64,000 bases of DNA from Curtobacterium sp. MCBD17_013 (GTDB lineage: Bacteria > Actinomycetota > Actinomycetes > Actinomycetales > Microbacteriaceae): positions 101,231-165,230 of the forward strand of contig NZ_QKTU01000008.1 in assembly GCF_003234565.1 (NCBI RefSeq). The letters are read 5' to 3'. The notes under the pieces are model-generated. The model made no database searches. It saw only the letters and a program-made list of their open reading frames with translations, and was not told the DNA's origin. The position numbers and the translations under genes were made by a program. Positions 1-8,994 of the stretch are shown here, piece after piece (position 1 is the first letter of the stretch; each line of letters starts with the position of its first letter).

Positions 1-342
1 ATGGCGATGCCGGTGCTCGTCCTCGGCACGACCGAGGCGGCCCGTGCGGTCCCCGCCGAGGCCGGCGCGATTTCGACCGACGTCGAAGACCTCGTCGCCA
101 CCGCCCGACACCTCGTCGCCGACCCCGACGAGGCGCGTCGCCGCGGCCTCGTCGCCCGGGAGGCCGTGCTCGCGCGCCACTCCCTGGAGCGATTCCTCGG
201 CGACTGGGACGACCTCCTCGACGGCGTGCAGGAGCGTCACCTCGCAGCACACCACCGATCCGCACCGGCCCCGGCACCGCTCACCGACCTGGTCGGCGCA
301 GCCCCGGTCGCCGATGGCACCGACGGAAGGAACCGCGCATGA
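1..342 (+). CDS. glycosyltransferase, C-terminal part (cut by window start)
   Basis: C-terminal end of a glycosyltransferase; the frame is open to the first base, so the ATG at position 1 is probably internal. The segment resembles the last part of GT-B enzymes in which a conserved MPV..TTEA stretch precedes an STDVEDL helix and the final helices that fold back on the N-domain. The last ~30 residues are a Pro/Ala-rich tail. Its stop overlaps the ATG of the next GT by 4 bp, so it is part of the same operon as the GT4, SIS and HldE-like genes. Donor and acceptor cannot be told from this fragment. Confidence 0.7.
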   Translation: MAMPVLVLGTTEAARAVPAEAGAISTDVEDLVATARHLVADPDEARRRGLVAREAVLARHSLERFLGDWDDLLDGVQERHLAAHHRSAPAPAPLTDLVGAAPVADGTDGRNRA

Positions 343-1649
343 AGATCGCCATGGTCTCGGAGCACGCCAGCCCGCTGGCCACGCTCGGGGGCGTCGACGC
401 CGGCGGCCAGAACGTCCACGTCGCAGCCCTGTCCGGGGCGCTCGCCGACCGCGGGCACCAGGTGACGGTCTACACGCGGCGCGACGACGCGACCCTGCCG
501 CGCCGGGTGTCGCTCCGCCCCGGTGTGGACGTCGTGCACGTCGACGCCGGGCCGGCCGAACGCCTGCCGAAGGACGACCTGCTCCAGTACATGGGGCAGT
601 TCGCCTCGTTCCTCGTCGCCGCGTGGACCGTCGACCGCCCCGACATCGTGCACAGCCACTTCTGGATGTCCGGGCTCGCGGCCCTCGACGCAGCACAGCA
701 GCTCGGTGCCCACAGCGACGGGCCGCGCATCCCCGTCGTGCACACGTACCACGCGCTCGGCGTCGTGAAGCGCCGCCACCAGGGCTCGGCCGACACCAGC
801 CCGAACGAGCGCGAGTGGCTCGAACCGGAGGTCGGGCGCCGCGCCGACCAGGTCATCGCGACGTGCTCCGACGAGGCATTCGAGCTCAAGGCCCTCGGCA
901 TCCCGAACCGCAGCATCTCGGTGGTGCCCTGCGGGGTCGACGTCGACGCGTTCACGCCGGACGGCCTGACCGAGGTCCGCAGCCGACGGCACCGGGTCGT
1001 CACGGCCTCCCGGCTCGTGCAGCGCAAGGGCGTCGGCACGACGATCGACGCGCTCGCCCGCCTCGTGCACGCGGGCCGCGACGTCGAACTCGTCATCGTC
1101 GGTGGGGCGGGGACCGCCGGGGCCGACCTCGTGGACGACCCGGAGTACCAGCGCCTCGACGCCCTGGCCACCCGGCTCGGCGTGCGGGACCACGTGACCT
1201 TCCGCGGCCAGCTGTCCCAGCGCGAGATCCCGACCGTCCTCCGGAGCGCCGACGTCGTCGTGTGTGCCCCGTGGTACGAGCCGTTCGGGATCGTGCCGCT
1301 CGAGGCCATGGCCTGCGGCGTCCCGGTCGTCGCGTCGAGCGTCGGCGGCCTCATCGACACCGTCGTCGAGGACGCCACCGGCCTGCACGTGCCGCCGCGG
1401 GACGCCGCCGCGGTCGCCGAGGCCGTCGCCGCGATCCTCGACGACCCCGACCGTCGCGTGGCGTTCGGCCGCGCCGGCCGCGAGCGGGTCGAGTCCCGCT
1501 ACTCGTGGGCGCGCATCGCCACCGACTCCGAGCGGGTGTACGACCGCATCACCGGTCGCCGTTCCACCCGTCCCGGACGTCGCCGTGCCGGTGCCGTCCC
1601 CACGCTCGACCCCGCCCCCCTGGGCACCGCCGGAAGGACCCTCCGATGA
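339..1649 (+). CDS. GT4-family glycosyltransferase
   Basis: Retaining GT-B glycosyltransferase of 436 aa, transferring a sugar from a nucleotide donor. The N-terminus reads [12 protein letters not shown] and then [12 protein letters not shown], the acceptor-side loop seen in sucrose-phosphate-synthase/MshA-like GT4 enzymes. The C-domain has the [10 protein letters not shown] strand and the [17 protein letters not shown] motif, whose two Glu residues (E-x7-E) bind the donor. A basic tail of about 30 residues follows. The ATG overlaps the upstream stop and the gene ends in an ATGA overlap with the SIS gene, so the genes are translationally coupled. Acting beside ADP-heptose-type genes, it may build a heptose-containing glycan; that is inference. 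Confidence 0.85.
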   Translation: MKIAMVSEHASPLATLGGVDAGGQNVHVAALSGALADRGHQVTVYTRRDDATLPRRVSLRPGVDVVHVDAGPAERLPKDDLLQYMGQFASFLVAAWTVDRPDIVHSHFWMSGLAALDAAQQLGAHSDGPRIPVVHTYHALGVVKRRHQGSADTSPNEREWLEPEVGRRADQVIATCSDEAFELKALGIPNRSISVVPCGVDVDAFTPDGLTEVRSRRHRVVTASRLVQRKGVGTTIDALARLVHAGRDVELVIVGGAGTAGADLVDDPEYQRLDALATRLGVRDHVTFRGQLSQREIPTVLRSADVVVCAPWYEPFGIVPLEAMACGVPVVASSVGGLIDTVVEDATGLHVPPRDAAAVAEAVAAILDDPDRRVAFGRAGRERVESRYSWARIATDSERVYDRITGRRSTRPGRRRAGAVPTLDPAPLGTAGRTLR

Positions 1650-2284
1650 CCATCGACCTGCCCGCCACCACCGCACGGCCGACGTCGGACGAGCCGGCCT
1701 CGAGCGCGTCGCTCGTCCTCGACCACATCGCCGCATCCGTCCCGGTCATCGCGTCCCTCGCCGAGCACGGCGACCACATCGCGGCGTGGGCCGACGACCT
1801 CGCGTCGCGGCTCGGCCGGGGCCAGCGGCTCCTCGCGGCCGGCAACGGCGGCTCCGCGGCGGAGGCGCAGCACCTGACGAGCGAGCTCGTCGGCCGGTTC
1901 GACGGGGACCGTCCCGCCTTCAGTGCGATCTCGTTGCACGCCGAGTCCTCCGCGGTCACCGCGATCGGGAACGACTACGGCTACGAACACGTCTTCGCCC
2001 GCCAGGTGCACGCGCACGCCCGCGCCGGCGACGTCCTCGTGCTGCTCTCGACGAGCGGCAAGAGCGAGAACCTGCTCAACGCAGCCCGTGCCGCCCGCTC
2101 GATCGGCGTCCGCACCTGGGCGATGACCGGGTCGCGCCCCAACCCCCTCGCCGAGGTCGTCGACGACGCGATCTGCATCGACGGGCCCTCCGCCAACGTG
2201 CAGGAGGCCCAGCTCGTCCTCGTGCACGCACTCTGCCGGGCCATGGAGCCCGCGCTCAAGGGACTCCGGGGAGGCCGCCCATGA
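1646..2284 (+). CDS. gmhA: SIS-domain sugar isomerase, GmhA-like (sedoheptulose-7-P isomerase)
   Basis: A 212-aa SIS-fold protein matching the GmhA family, which converts sedoheptulose 7-phosphate to D-glycero-D-manno-heptose 7-phosphate in the cytosol. Visible family marks are the phosphate-binding stretch [18 protein letters not shown] (about residues 65-82), [11 protein letters not shown], the [14 protein letters not shown] loop near residue 135, and a C-terminal [17 protein letters not shown] helix. The start is set by the ATGA overlap with the GT4 gene, and its own stop overlaps the ATG of the HldE-like gene. The kinase that uses its product is therefore the next gene. Length is normal for the family. 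Confidence 0.87.
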   Translation: MTIDLPATTARPTSDEPASSASLVLDHIAASVPVIASLAEHGDHIAAWADDLASRLGRGQRLLAAGNGGSAAEAQHLTSELVGRFDGDRPAFSAISLHAESSAVTAIGNDYGYEHVFARQVHAHARAGDVLVLLSTSGKSENLLNAARAARSIGVRTWAMTGSRPNPLAEVVDDAICIDGPSANVQEAQLVLVHALCRAMEPALKGLRGGRP

Positions 2285-3669
2285 ACGCCCGCACGGACAC
2301 CACCCGCACGCGGATCGTCGTCGTCGGCGACACCCTGCTCGACGTCGACGTCACCGGGACGTCGGAGCGCCTCAGCCCCGACGCGCCCGTGCCCGTGCTC
2401 GACGTGCAGGACGAGGTCCGCCGCGCCGGTGGTGCCGGGCTCGTCGCGACCATGCTCGCGCGCGACGGCCACGACGTCACGCTCGTCACGGTGCTCGGCC
2501 AGGACGACCGCGGGGTGGAACTCCGGGACGGCATGCCCGGCGTGCGCGTCGTCGCCGGGGACTCCGGCGTCGCGACCCCCGTCAAGACCCGCGTGCGTGT
2601 CGGCGACCACGCGCTCGTCCGCATCGACGAGGCCTGCGCGACGCCGCCCGTGCCGGATGTGACCGCGGACATGACCGCCGCGCTCGAGGGCGCCGACGCG
2701 ATCGTCGTCGCCGACTACGGCCGTGGCCTCGCCGCCGCTCCCGCGCTCCGGGAGGCCCTGACCCGCGTCGCCGAGACCACCCCCGTCGTGTGGGACCCGC
2801 ACCCGAAGGGCGCGCAGCCGGTCCCGGGCATTGCCGTCGCCACCCCGAACGCCGCGGAGGCCCGGGGCTTCTCCGGCGCGACCGGCTCGGGCGTGCCCTT
2901 CGCCACGGCCGCCGGCGAGCAGCTCGTCGCCGACTGGTCCGCTCACGCGGTCGCCGTCACGATGGGCGAGAAGGGCGCGTTGCTCCGCACCGACGCCGGC
3001 GACTCCCGCTTCGTCCCCGCGCCCTCCGTCACCGCGGGCGACCCCTGTGGCGCCGGTGATCGACTCGCGGCCGGCGTCGCCGTCGCGCTCGCGCAGGGCG
3101 CCTCGACCGAGGACGCCGTCGCGGCGGGTGTCGCCGACGCCTCCGCCTACCTGGCCTCGGGCGGCGTCGCGTCGCTCCTCGCGCCTCCCGCACCGGTCAC
3201 CGTGCCGGGCAGTGACCGGGACGCCATCCGGGTCGCCCACGACGTCCGCGCCGCGGGCGGCACCGTGGTCGCGACCGGTGGCTGCTTCGACCTGCTCCAC
3301 GCCGGCCACGCCCGCACGCTGTCGGCCGCCCGAGCGCTGGGCGACTGCCTCGTGGTCTGCCTCAACTCGGACAGCTCCGTCCGCGGGCTCAAGGGCCCGG
3401 ACCGGCCGATCATGACGCAGGAGGACCGCGTCGAGCTCCTCCTCGCGCTCGACTGCGTCGACGCCGTCATCGTGTTCGACGAGTCGACGCCCGACGAGGC
3501 CCTCCGCCGCTTCCAGCCCGACGTCTGGGCGAAGGGCGGCGACTACTCGGCCGACGAGCTCCCGGAGTCCCGGACCCTCGCCGAGTGGGGTGGGCGCGTC
3601 GTCACCGTGCCGTTCCACCCGGGACGCTCCACCACGCGGCTCGCCGCGGCCCTCGAACGCGTCGGGTAG
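2281..3669 (+). CDS. hldE: HldE-like heptose-7-P kinase / heptose-1-P nucleotidyltransferase (copy 1)
   Basis: Two-domain 462-aa protein. Residues ~1-310 are a PfkB-type sugar kinase (VVVGDTLLDVDV at the N-terminus, RLSPDAPVPV, and CGAGDR with the catalytic Asp near 260). Residues ~325-462 are a cytidylyltransferase-fold domain with CFDLLHAGHA (HxGH nucleotide site), LKGPDRP and KGGDYS. In HldE the first domain makes heptose 1,7-bisphosphate and the second makes ADP-heptose. The kinase half is diverged: the usual PGGAANVA segment reads RRAGGAGLVAT, and the anion-hole motif is DPCGAGDR rather than DTTGAGDT, so activity or specificity could differ. The ATG overlaps the gmhA-like stop. A second, more canonical HldE lies at 13799. 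Confidence 0.85.
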   Translation: MNARTDTTRTRIVVVGDTLLDVDVTGTSERLSPDAPVPVLDVQDEVRRAGGAGLVATMLARDGHDVTLVTVLGQDDRGVELRDGMPGVRVVAGDSGVATPVKTRVRVGDHALVRIDEACATPPVPDVTADMTAALEGADAIVVADYGRGLAAAPALREALTRVAETTPVVWDPHPKGAQPVPGIAVATPNAAEARGFSGATGSGVPFATAAGEQLVADWSAHAVAVTMGEKGALLRTDAGDSRFVPAPSVTAGDPCGAGDRLAAGVAVALAQGASTEDAVAAGVADASAYLASGGVASLLAPPAPVTVPGSDRDAIRVAHDVRAAGGTVVATGGCFDLLHAGHARTLSAARALGDCLVVCLNSDSSVRGLKGPDRPIMTQEDRVELLLALDCVDAVIVFDESTPDEALRRFQPDVWAKGGDYSADELPESRTLAEWGGRVVTVPFHPGRSTTRLAAALERVG

Positions 3670-3766
3670 CGCGAGCGCGCACCATCCCGACCACGTCCGG
3701 CCGGGAGGCGCGGCAGCCGTCCGCAGCCGCGCCTGCCGTCCGACCGCAGAACCGAAAGGAACACCC

Positions 3767-4471
3767 ATGCCCATCCCCACCACGCCCATCGGCCGCGTGC
3801 TCGTCACCGGCGGTGCGAGCGGCCTCGGTGCCGCCGTCGCCGCCGCCGTCGCCGAGGCGGGCGGCACCCCGATCGTGCTCGACCTGAAGACCGACGCGGT
3901 CCCGAGCGAGTGGGACAGCGTGGCCGTCGACGTCACCGACACCGCCGCCACCGAGCAGGCCGTGCGCGACGCCGCCGAGCGTCACGGTGGCCTCGACGCC
4001 GTCGTCACCGCCGCGGGCATCGACAAGCCGGCCCCGATCGGCGGTATCTCGTCGGGCGACTGGGAGCGCATCGTCGGCGTCAACCTGCTCGGCACCGCCG
4101 CGACCGTGCGGGCGGCACTGCCCGCGCTCGAGGCCTCGAACGGCCGCGTCGTCATCATCTCGTCCTCGCTGGCGCTCAAGGGCGTCGGCGACGGCACCGC
4201 GTACTCCGCGTCGAAGTTCGGCGTCCGCGGGTTCTCCCAGGCGCTCGCGGCCGAGACCCGTGGCGTCGTCGGCGTGACGAACATCATCCCCGCGGGCATG
4301 CGCACCGCGTTCTTCGAGGGCCGCACCGAGCAGTACAAGCCGGGGCCGGACGCCAAGCTCATCGAGCCGGAGTACGTCGCGAACGCGATCATCTTCGCCC
4401 TGAGCCAGCCCGCCGGGTGCGAGATCCGCGAGCTCGCGATCATGCCGGCCGAGGAGCCCAGCTGGCCGTAG
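3767..4471 (+). CDS. SDR-family oxidoreductase
   Basis: A 234-aa classical short-chain dehydrogenase/reductase using NAD(P)H. It has the Rossmann motif TGGASGLGAAVA near residue 12, VTAAGIDKPA in place of the usual NNAG, and the catalytic Ser (IISSSL) with Tyr-x3-Lys (AYSASKFG, ~residues 145-150). The start at 3767 is chosen because a GAAAGGA ribosome site lies 7 bp upstream; the longer open frame upstream is intergenic. It follows the HldE-like gene by 97 bp on the same strand and may act on a sugar intermediate or be independent. It is not an HldD epimerase, which belongs to the extended SDRs and is longer. Followed by the strong hairpin at 4512. Confidence 0.85.
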   Translation: MPIPTTPIGRVLVTGGASGLGAAVAAAVAEAGGTPIVLDLKTDAVPSEWDSVAVDVTDTAATEQAVRDAAERHGGLDAVVTAAGIDKPAPIGGISSGDWERIVGVNLLGTAATVRAALPALEASNGRVVIISSSLALKGVGDGTAYSASKFGVRGFSQALAAETRGVVGVTNIIPAGMRTAFFEGRTEQYKPGPDAKLIEPEYVANAIIFALSQPAGCEIRELAIMPAEEPSWP

Positions 4472-4511
4472 GCCCGGCCCCCGGCCCGGCCTCCGGCCCG
4501 GCCTCCGGTTC

Positions 4512-4575
4512 CGCCGAGATCGCAGAACACGCCGTTCACCTTCCGAGGTGAGCGGCGTGTTCTGCGATCTCGGCG
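4512..4575. repeat. long perfect inverted repeat (REP-like hairpin)
   Basis: Perfect 23-bp arms (4512-4534 and 4553-4575) around an 18-nt loop. Inside that loop a further 6-bp stem (TCACCT/AGGTGA) closes on a TCCG tetraloop, so nearly the whole 64 nt can fold. The outer arm contains CGAGATCGCAG. The word TGCGATCTCGGCG recurs in direct orientation at 4595-4607. It lies between the convergent SDR gene and the small membrane-protein gene and could end transcription both ways, but there is no T-tract. It shares arm sequence and loop length with the hairpin at 20007. Confidence 0.85.
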
Positions 4576-4608
4576 AAACGCACATGGCGCTTCGTGCGAT
4601 CTCGGCGG

Positions 4609-4935
4609 TCAGGACGCCGAGTCGGGCGCGTCCGGGTTCGGGACGACCAGCCGGTGTCCGAGGGTGTGGAGGACGAGTGTCACCGTCGCGGTCGCCACGG
4701 CGAGACCGAAGAACACCGCACCGACGCCGAGGTGCACCGCACTGGTCGTGAGGCTGAACGCGTCGAAGCCGCCGGACGCGTGCACCTCGTCGTACGAGCG
4801 CACCCAGAACACCACCGCGGTGACGACGAGCCCCAGCGTGAGGATCCAGAGGGCGAACACCGGCCGGTTCGCGAGCCAGCGCGGCGGCGATGGATGGGGG
4901 GACGTCGGGTCAGGCCATGAGGGTGACTCGGACAC
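4609..4935 (-). CDS. small two-TM membrane protein
   Basis: A 108-aa protein with two predicted membrane helices (about residues 27-45, FALWILTLGLVVTAVVFWV, and 66-90, VHLGVGAVFFGLAV onward). Before the first helix is a Pro/Ser/Arg-rich N-terminus, between them a polar YDEVHASGG loop, and at the end a short acidic tail. The GTG at 4935 is the best start; upstream the frame is non-coding and is divergent to the gene at 5075. No function is recognised. Its 3' end sits beside the long hairpin at 4512-4575. Confidence 0.6.
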   Translation of the reverse strand: MSESPSWPDPTSPHPSPPRWLANRPVFALWILTLGLVVTAVVFWVRSYDEVHASGGFDAFSLTTSAVHLGVGAVFFGLAVATATVTLVLHTLGHRLVVPNPDAPDSAS

Positions 4936-5074
4936 GACTGCATCCTGGCATGCGGGCGGAGGTGGGGAGAGCCTCCCGATCGGGGGGCTGTACCGGGCCG
5001 CGCGTGCGACGGCCCCTGCGGTAGCGTGCGCTGACACGACGACGCGGCCGACCGGCCGCAGAGGGGACGCCGCC

Positions 5075-6193
5075 GTGAGCAACGCCGACCACCGGTCCGA
5101 GACCGTCGACCGACCGGACCCGGACCACCAGTACGAGAACGCGATCGGGGAGCGACTCGGGGACCCGGTGTGGGCACGTGTCCGTCCCCTGGTGTTCCGC
5201 ACGATCATCGGCGCCGTCGTGGCCGCCGGGTTGGTCGGTGTCGTCGCGGTCCTCATCGGGGAGTTCGGGCTCGTCGCGATCCAGCTCCTCCTCACCATCA
5301 CGGTCGTCATCGTGTTCGCCCTGCTCTCCTGGTACGACGCCGACGTCTCCGCCAAGCGCTCCGGCGCGTTCGCGATGGTGAGCGTGGCGACCTCGATGTA
5401 CCTGCTCGTGGCGGGCCTCCTGGAGGTCTGGGTGCTCCACGCCGGGCCGTACGGTGCGAACGTCTCCACCGTCGGGGAGCAGTTCTGGCAGTGGATCGGC
5501 GCGGTGCTCATCGCCCGCGCCGCACTGCTGCACGTGCACCTGCTGCTCGTCATCCACCGCCGCTACCCCACGCCGCTCCTGCAGGTGGTCGCCAAGGCGA
5601 CGGTCGTCGTCATCGCGGTGATCGCCGTGCTGCTGTCGATCCCGGTGCTGTTCTCGCACACGCACTTCGCCTCGGGCTACTGGCGCCTGGTGTGGGTGCT
5701 CGCGATCCTCGATCTGCTCGGCACCGTCCTCGTGCCCCTGAGCAACGCGCTGTTCCGTCCGCGTGCCGACGATCCGTACAGCCCTCCGACGGACGGCGGC
5801 GGCGCCGCTCCGATGCAGTCGGCCGACCGATCGGCGTGGGGCGTCCCAGGCGGGGCCGTCACGCCGGTCAGCCCCGTCGGCACGAGCGATGCCGACCGGG
5901 CGGCGCGGTCGGTGCAGGCACCCGTGCCGAACCTCCCGACCGGCTGGGACTCGGTGCCGGCGCCGGTCGTGCCCGAGCAGATCGCGCCCGACTCGTCCAC
6001 GAACGCAGCCGGGTCGTCGTCCATCGGAGCGGGGACACGTGTTCCGGCGGTCGTGCGCGGTCGAGACGGCCTGCGGTACGCCGCGGCCCCACCCGTCGAG
6101 CGGGTCCTCGCGTGGCCGCGGTACGTCGACGGGACGCCGCTGCCCGCGTTGCCGGACGGATCGCCCGACTTCTCGCAGGTGGTCCGTGCCTGA
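5075..6193 (+). CDS. multi-TM membrane protein with long cytoplasmic tail, function unknown
   Basis: A 372-aa protein. About six hydrophobic segments fall between residues ~45 and ~235, starting with FRTIIGAVVAAGLVGVVAV. A ~135-residue Pro/Ser/Val-rich, low-complexity soluble tail follows and ends in a more ordered YVDGTPLPALPDGSPDF segment. The GTG at 5075 follows GAGGGGAC and is preferred over upstream starts, which would lie in non-coding sequence. Its end overlaps the nucleotidyltransferase start by 8 bp, so the two are co-translated. I do not recognise a family. Confidence 0.65.
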   Translation: MSNADHRSETVDRPDPDHQYENAIGERLGDPVWARVRPLVFRTIIGAVVAAGLVGVVAVLIGEFGLVAIQLLLTITVVIVFALLSWYDADVSAKRSGAFAMVSVATSMYLLVAGLLEVWVLHAGPYGANVSTVGEQFWQWIGAVLIARAALLHVHLLLVIHRRYPTPLLQVVAKATVVVIAVIAVLLSIPVLFSHTHFASGYWRLVWVLAILDLLGTVLVPLSNALFRPRADDPYSPPTDGGGAAPMQSADRSAWGVPGGAVTPVSPVGTSDADRAARSVQAPVPNLPTGWDSVPAPVVPEQIAPDSSTNAAGSSSIGAGTRVPAVVRGRDGLRYAAAPPVERVLAWPRYVDGTPLPALPDGSPDFSQVVRA

Positions 6194-6989
6194 CCTGCGG
6201 GCGGTCCCCTCGAGCCTCGACTCCTCGGTGGTCGCCGAGATCGACGCGCGACTCGCCAGGGTCGAGACCGAGCACGGGGTCGCCGTTTCGTGGGCGATCG
6301 AGAGCGGGAGTCGTGCGTGGGGGTTCCCGTCGCCCGACAGCGACTACGACTGCCGCTTCCTGTTCGTCCGCCCCCGGCATCGCTACCTGGCACTGTGGCC
6401 CGATCGAGATGTGATCGAGACCCCGCTCGACGCCGTGTTCGACGTCAACGGGTGGGACCTCGCCAAGACGGTGCGGCTCCTCGTCCGGGGCAACGCCGTC
6501 GCGATCGAGTGGCTCCGGTCGCCGATCGTCTACCGGGGCGACGAGGGGTTCCGTGACCGGATGCTCGGGTTCGCGGGCGAGGTCATGCAGCGCGGCGCGA
6601 TCGGCCGGCACTACCTGCACGTCGCCCGGCAGCAGCAGACCGGTTCGCGCACGCTCAAGCGGTTCTGCTACGTCCTGCGGTGCGCCACGACGCTCCGCTG
6701 GCTCGACGACCACCCGGACGGTGTCCTGCCGCCGATGGACCTGCCGACGTTGCTCGACGAGACCACCGTGTCGGCCGAGGTCCGCGACGCGAGCGCCGCG
6801 CTGATCGCCGCGAAGGCAGTGACGCGCGAACTGGGGACCGGAGCGCCTCCCACAGTGCTCCAGCGGTACGTCGACGAGGAACTCGAGCGTTCGGCGTCGT
6901 TCGACCAGCTCGACGCGGCTGCGGACGTCGCCGATCGTCGCGCGCGTGCCGAGGCGTTCTTCCGCGCGGAGGTCGAGCGCGTGCACTGA
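6186..6989 (+). CDS. RlaP/COG3541-type nucleotidyltransferase
   Basis: A 267-aa protein of the predicted nucleotidyltransferase family COG3541/RlaP. The core GSRAWGFPSPDSDYDCRF (~residues 39-56) is a pol-beta-type G-S-x-x-x-G plus D-x-D metal site. HDVN-like DVNGWDL and GNAVAIEWLRSP segments follow, as in the family. Substrate is unknown; members are often found near RNA-repair genes, but none are seen here. The GTG start overlaps the upstream membrane-protein gene by 8 bp. Length is usual for the family. Confidence 0.8.
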   Translation: MPDLRAVPSSLDSSVVAEIDARLARVETEHGVAVSWAIESGSRAWGFPSPDSDYDCRFLFVRPRHRYLALWPDRDVIETPLDAVFDVNGWDLAKTVRLLVRGNAVAIEWLRSPIVYRGDEGFRDRMLGFAGEVMQRGAIGRHYLHVARQQQTGSRTLKRFCYVLRCATTLRWLDDHPDGVLPPMDLPTLLDETTVSAEVRDASAALIAAKAVTRELGTGAPPTVLQRYVDEELERSASFDQLDAAADVADRRARAEAFFRAEVERVH

Positions 6990-7048
6990 CGGCGCGGTGC
7001 CGGGTCGACGTCACGTGCGGGAAACACGGGCGCGGGATGATCGTCGTC

Positions 7049-7648
7049 ATGACTCCAGCCGAGCCTGGGGACGCCGTCACGCCACAAGCGACCATCGGCC
7101 TCCCCGTCACCGTGTCCATCACCCGCCTCGTCGAACCCGACCGGATCCCCGAGGTCACCCGCTGGGTCCAGTCGGGCGTGAACCTCGCGAACCGCTACCC
7201 GGGGTTCCTCGGGTCGGGATGGGTCCGCTCGCACGCGACCTCACGCGAGTGGCACATGCTCTACCGGTTCGCCGACCACACGACCCTGGCGACGTGGGAG
7301 AACTCGGACGACCGGCTCCGGTGGCTCGACGAGGGGCGCGACCTCGTCGTGGAGTCCCGGGTGGAGAAGCGCACGGGGATCGAGGGGTGGTTCGACGTGC
7401 CGCGCGATGCGCCGTCGGACAGCGCACCGCCCCGGTGGAAGCAGGCGGTGTCGATCTGGCTCGGGTTCTTCCCGGTGAACCTCGTGTTCACGCTGCTCGT
7501 GACCGCGTTCGTGCCGTTCTGGCCGACGTTCCCGACCGTGCCGAAGGTCCTGCTGACGACGCTCGTCCTCACGCCGGTCATGACGTTCTGGGTGCTGCCG
7601 TTCGTGACGCGGCTCATCCGCCCCTGGTTGCTCGCGCCGCGGCGCTGA
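7049..7648 (+). CDS. antibiotic-biosynthesis monooxygenase-like protein with C-terminal TM helices
   Basis: A 199-aa protein. Residues ~15-105 form an ABM/ferredoxin-like domain (VSITRLVEPDRIPEV, then GFLGSGWVRS and YRFADHTTLATWENS). Two membrane helices follow (~residues 130-155 and 165-188), an arrangement common in actinobacterial COG3224-type proteins. The ATG at 7037 is in frame and could add four residues; neither start has a convincing Shine-Dalgarno. The function of such membrane-tethered ABM proteins is not established. The 3' end overlaps the convergent GT9 gene by 35 bp. Confidence 0.75.
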   Translation: MTPAEPGDAVTPQATIGLPVTVSITRLVEPDRIPEVTRWVQSGVNLANRYPGFLGSGWVRSHATSREWHMLYRFADHTTLATWENSDDRLRWLDEGRDLVVESRVEKRTGIEGWFDVPRDAPSDSAPPRWKQAVSIWLGFFPVNLVFTLLVTAFVPFWPTFPTVPKVLLTTLVLTPVMTFWVLPFVTRLIRPWLLAPRR

Positions 7649-8795
7649 CGGCCGCCGCGTGATCGGGTGCGGTCGCCAGCAGGTCCGCGACGTCGGCGAG
7701 CACCACCTCGACCCCGACCTCGGCCACGAACGACGGGTCGTGCTCGCAGCGCTCCGCGGTCCAGCCGACCTGGGTGACGTCGACGCCGCACACGGGGCAG
7801 TGCGTCGTGAAGCTCATCTCGACCCGGTGGCGCCCCCGGTCGAACGGCGCCGCGTTGACGACGTTGCCGAACCAGAAGATCCCGACCGTGCGGGTGCCGA
7901 CCGCGACCGCGAGGTGCCGCGGCCCCGAGTCGTCGGCGACCATGACGTCCGCGATCGCGAGTGTCCCCGGGAGCTCCCCGAGGCCGAGCACCCCCGCGAG
8001 GTCGACGATCTGCCCGGGGCTGTCCGGACCCGCGATGTCGGTGGCCGAGCGCGCGATGGTGATCGCCGCCTCCCGGTCCGACTCGTCGCCGACGACGATG
8101 ACGACGTCGCCCTGGGCCATGCGGGCGGCCGCCACCGCGGCGAAGCGTTCCTCGGGCCAACGGCGCCGGGGGTCCGTCGCGCCGGGGTGGACCGCGACGA
8201 TCCGGCGCCCGGCGAGCGGTGCGCCGATCGCGTCCTCGATCCGGGCGACGGCGGCCGCGCGCTCGTCGTCGGACACGTGGACGACGGGATCGAGCACGAC
8301 GGGTGCGGCACCGGCGAGCCCGGCGACCTCGAGCGCCCGGAGCACCTCGTGCTGGTAGTAGACGTAGCGGACCCAGCGCTCGAGGACCTCGGCGTCCTCG
8401 GTCGCGGTGCCGACGGTGTGTCGTGCGCCGAGGCGCAGCAGGAACGGATTGGAGTTCCGGCCGCCGCCGTGCACCTGGACGGCGAGGTCGAAGCGCCCGT
8501 GCAGTCGGGCGGTGAACGCGTCGACCTCGGCGGGGTCGGACTCCTGCCCGGCGACCTCGCGGACACCCGGCGCCACGGGGAGCACCTCGACGGCGTCGAT
8601 CGACGAGGGCCGGTCGGCGAGCAGCGCGGCGGCCATGGGCGTGCCGAGGAGGGTGATGCGGGCCTCCGGGTACGCGGCGGCGAGCGCGTCGATCGCCGGC
8701 ATGGCGAACAGCAGGTCCCCGAGTCCACCGCCGCGCAGGACCGCGATCTCGCGCACGTCCTCGAACGCGGGCTGTGCTTGACCGATCGGGAACAC
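7614..8795 (-). CDS. GT9-family glycosyltransferase (heptosyltransferase-like)
   Basis: A 393-aa GT-B enzyme of family 9, the ADP-heptosyltransferase family. The N-terminal IAVLRGGGLGDLLFAMPAI strand-loop (residues ~16-34) and the C-domain VADDSGPRHLAVAVGTRTV motif (donor site, ~residues 290-308) are typical. A CPVCGVDVTQ segment lies near the end. The GTG at 8795 is fixed by GAGGAGGCCC directly upstream. In Gram-negatives these enzymes build LPS core; in this actinobacterium the ADP-heptose-type genes at 1646-3669 and 13799-15352 are the natural donor source (inference). The last ~15 residues overlap the convergent gene and are Ala-rich. Confidence 0.85.
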   Translation of the reverse strand: MFPIGQAQPAFEDVREIAVLRGGGLGDLLFAMPAIDALAAAYPEARITLLGTPMAAALLADRPSSIDAVEVLPVAPGVREVAGQESDPAEVDAFTARLHGRFDLAVQVHGGGRNSNPFLLRLGARHTVGTATEDAEVLERWVRYVYYQHEVLRALEVAGLAGAAPVVLDPVVHVSDDERAAAVARIEDAIGAPLAGRRIVAVHPGATDPRRRWPEERFAAVAAARMAQGDVVIVVGDESDREAAITIARSATDIAGPDSPGQIVDLAGVLGLGELPGTLAIADVMVADDSGPRHLAVAVGTRTVGIFWFGNVVNAAPFDRGRHRVEMSFTTHCPVCGVDVTQVGWTAERCEHDPSFVAEVGVEVVLADVADLLATAPDHAAAVSAAARATRGG

Positions 8796-8994
8796 CGGGC
8801 CTCCTCGTGGTGCGGCACGCCGGACGGCGCGCGCGTGCGCCCTCCTGTCTACCGGGAGGCGCTGGGTGGCGTTCCGCGCGCCGTGGTCACGTCGCCGGCC
8901 GGCGCCGCTCCTTGATCGAACCGCCCGATGCCGGTCGAACACCCGTGTTCCGCGGTTCGAACGGACGGGGCCGGTTCCAAGTGGCGCCGCGCGG

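Noticed and set aside
237..1736. Long minus-strand open frame of 499 codons opposite the GT4 gene
   Set aside because: Composition is Arg/Asp/Gly-rich without domain motifs; it mirrors the third-codon GC bias of the real plus-strand gene.
1921..1940. TGCGATCTCGTTG inside the SIS gene as a further copy of the hairpin repeat
   Set aside because: It lies in conserved coding sequence, has no inverse partner nearby and matches only part of the arm.
1981..3951. Minus-strand frame of 656 codons opposite the HldE-like gene
   Set aside because: Shadow of a high-GC gene; no motifs, and the plus strand encodes recognisable catalytic residues throughout.
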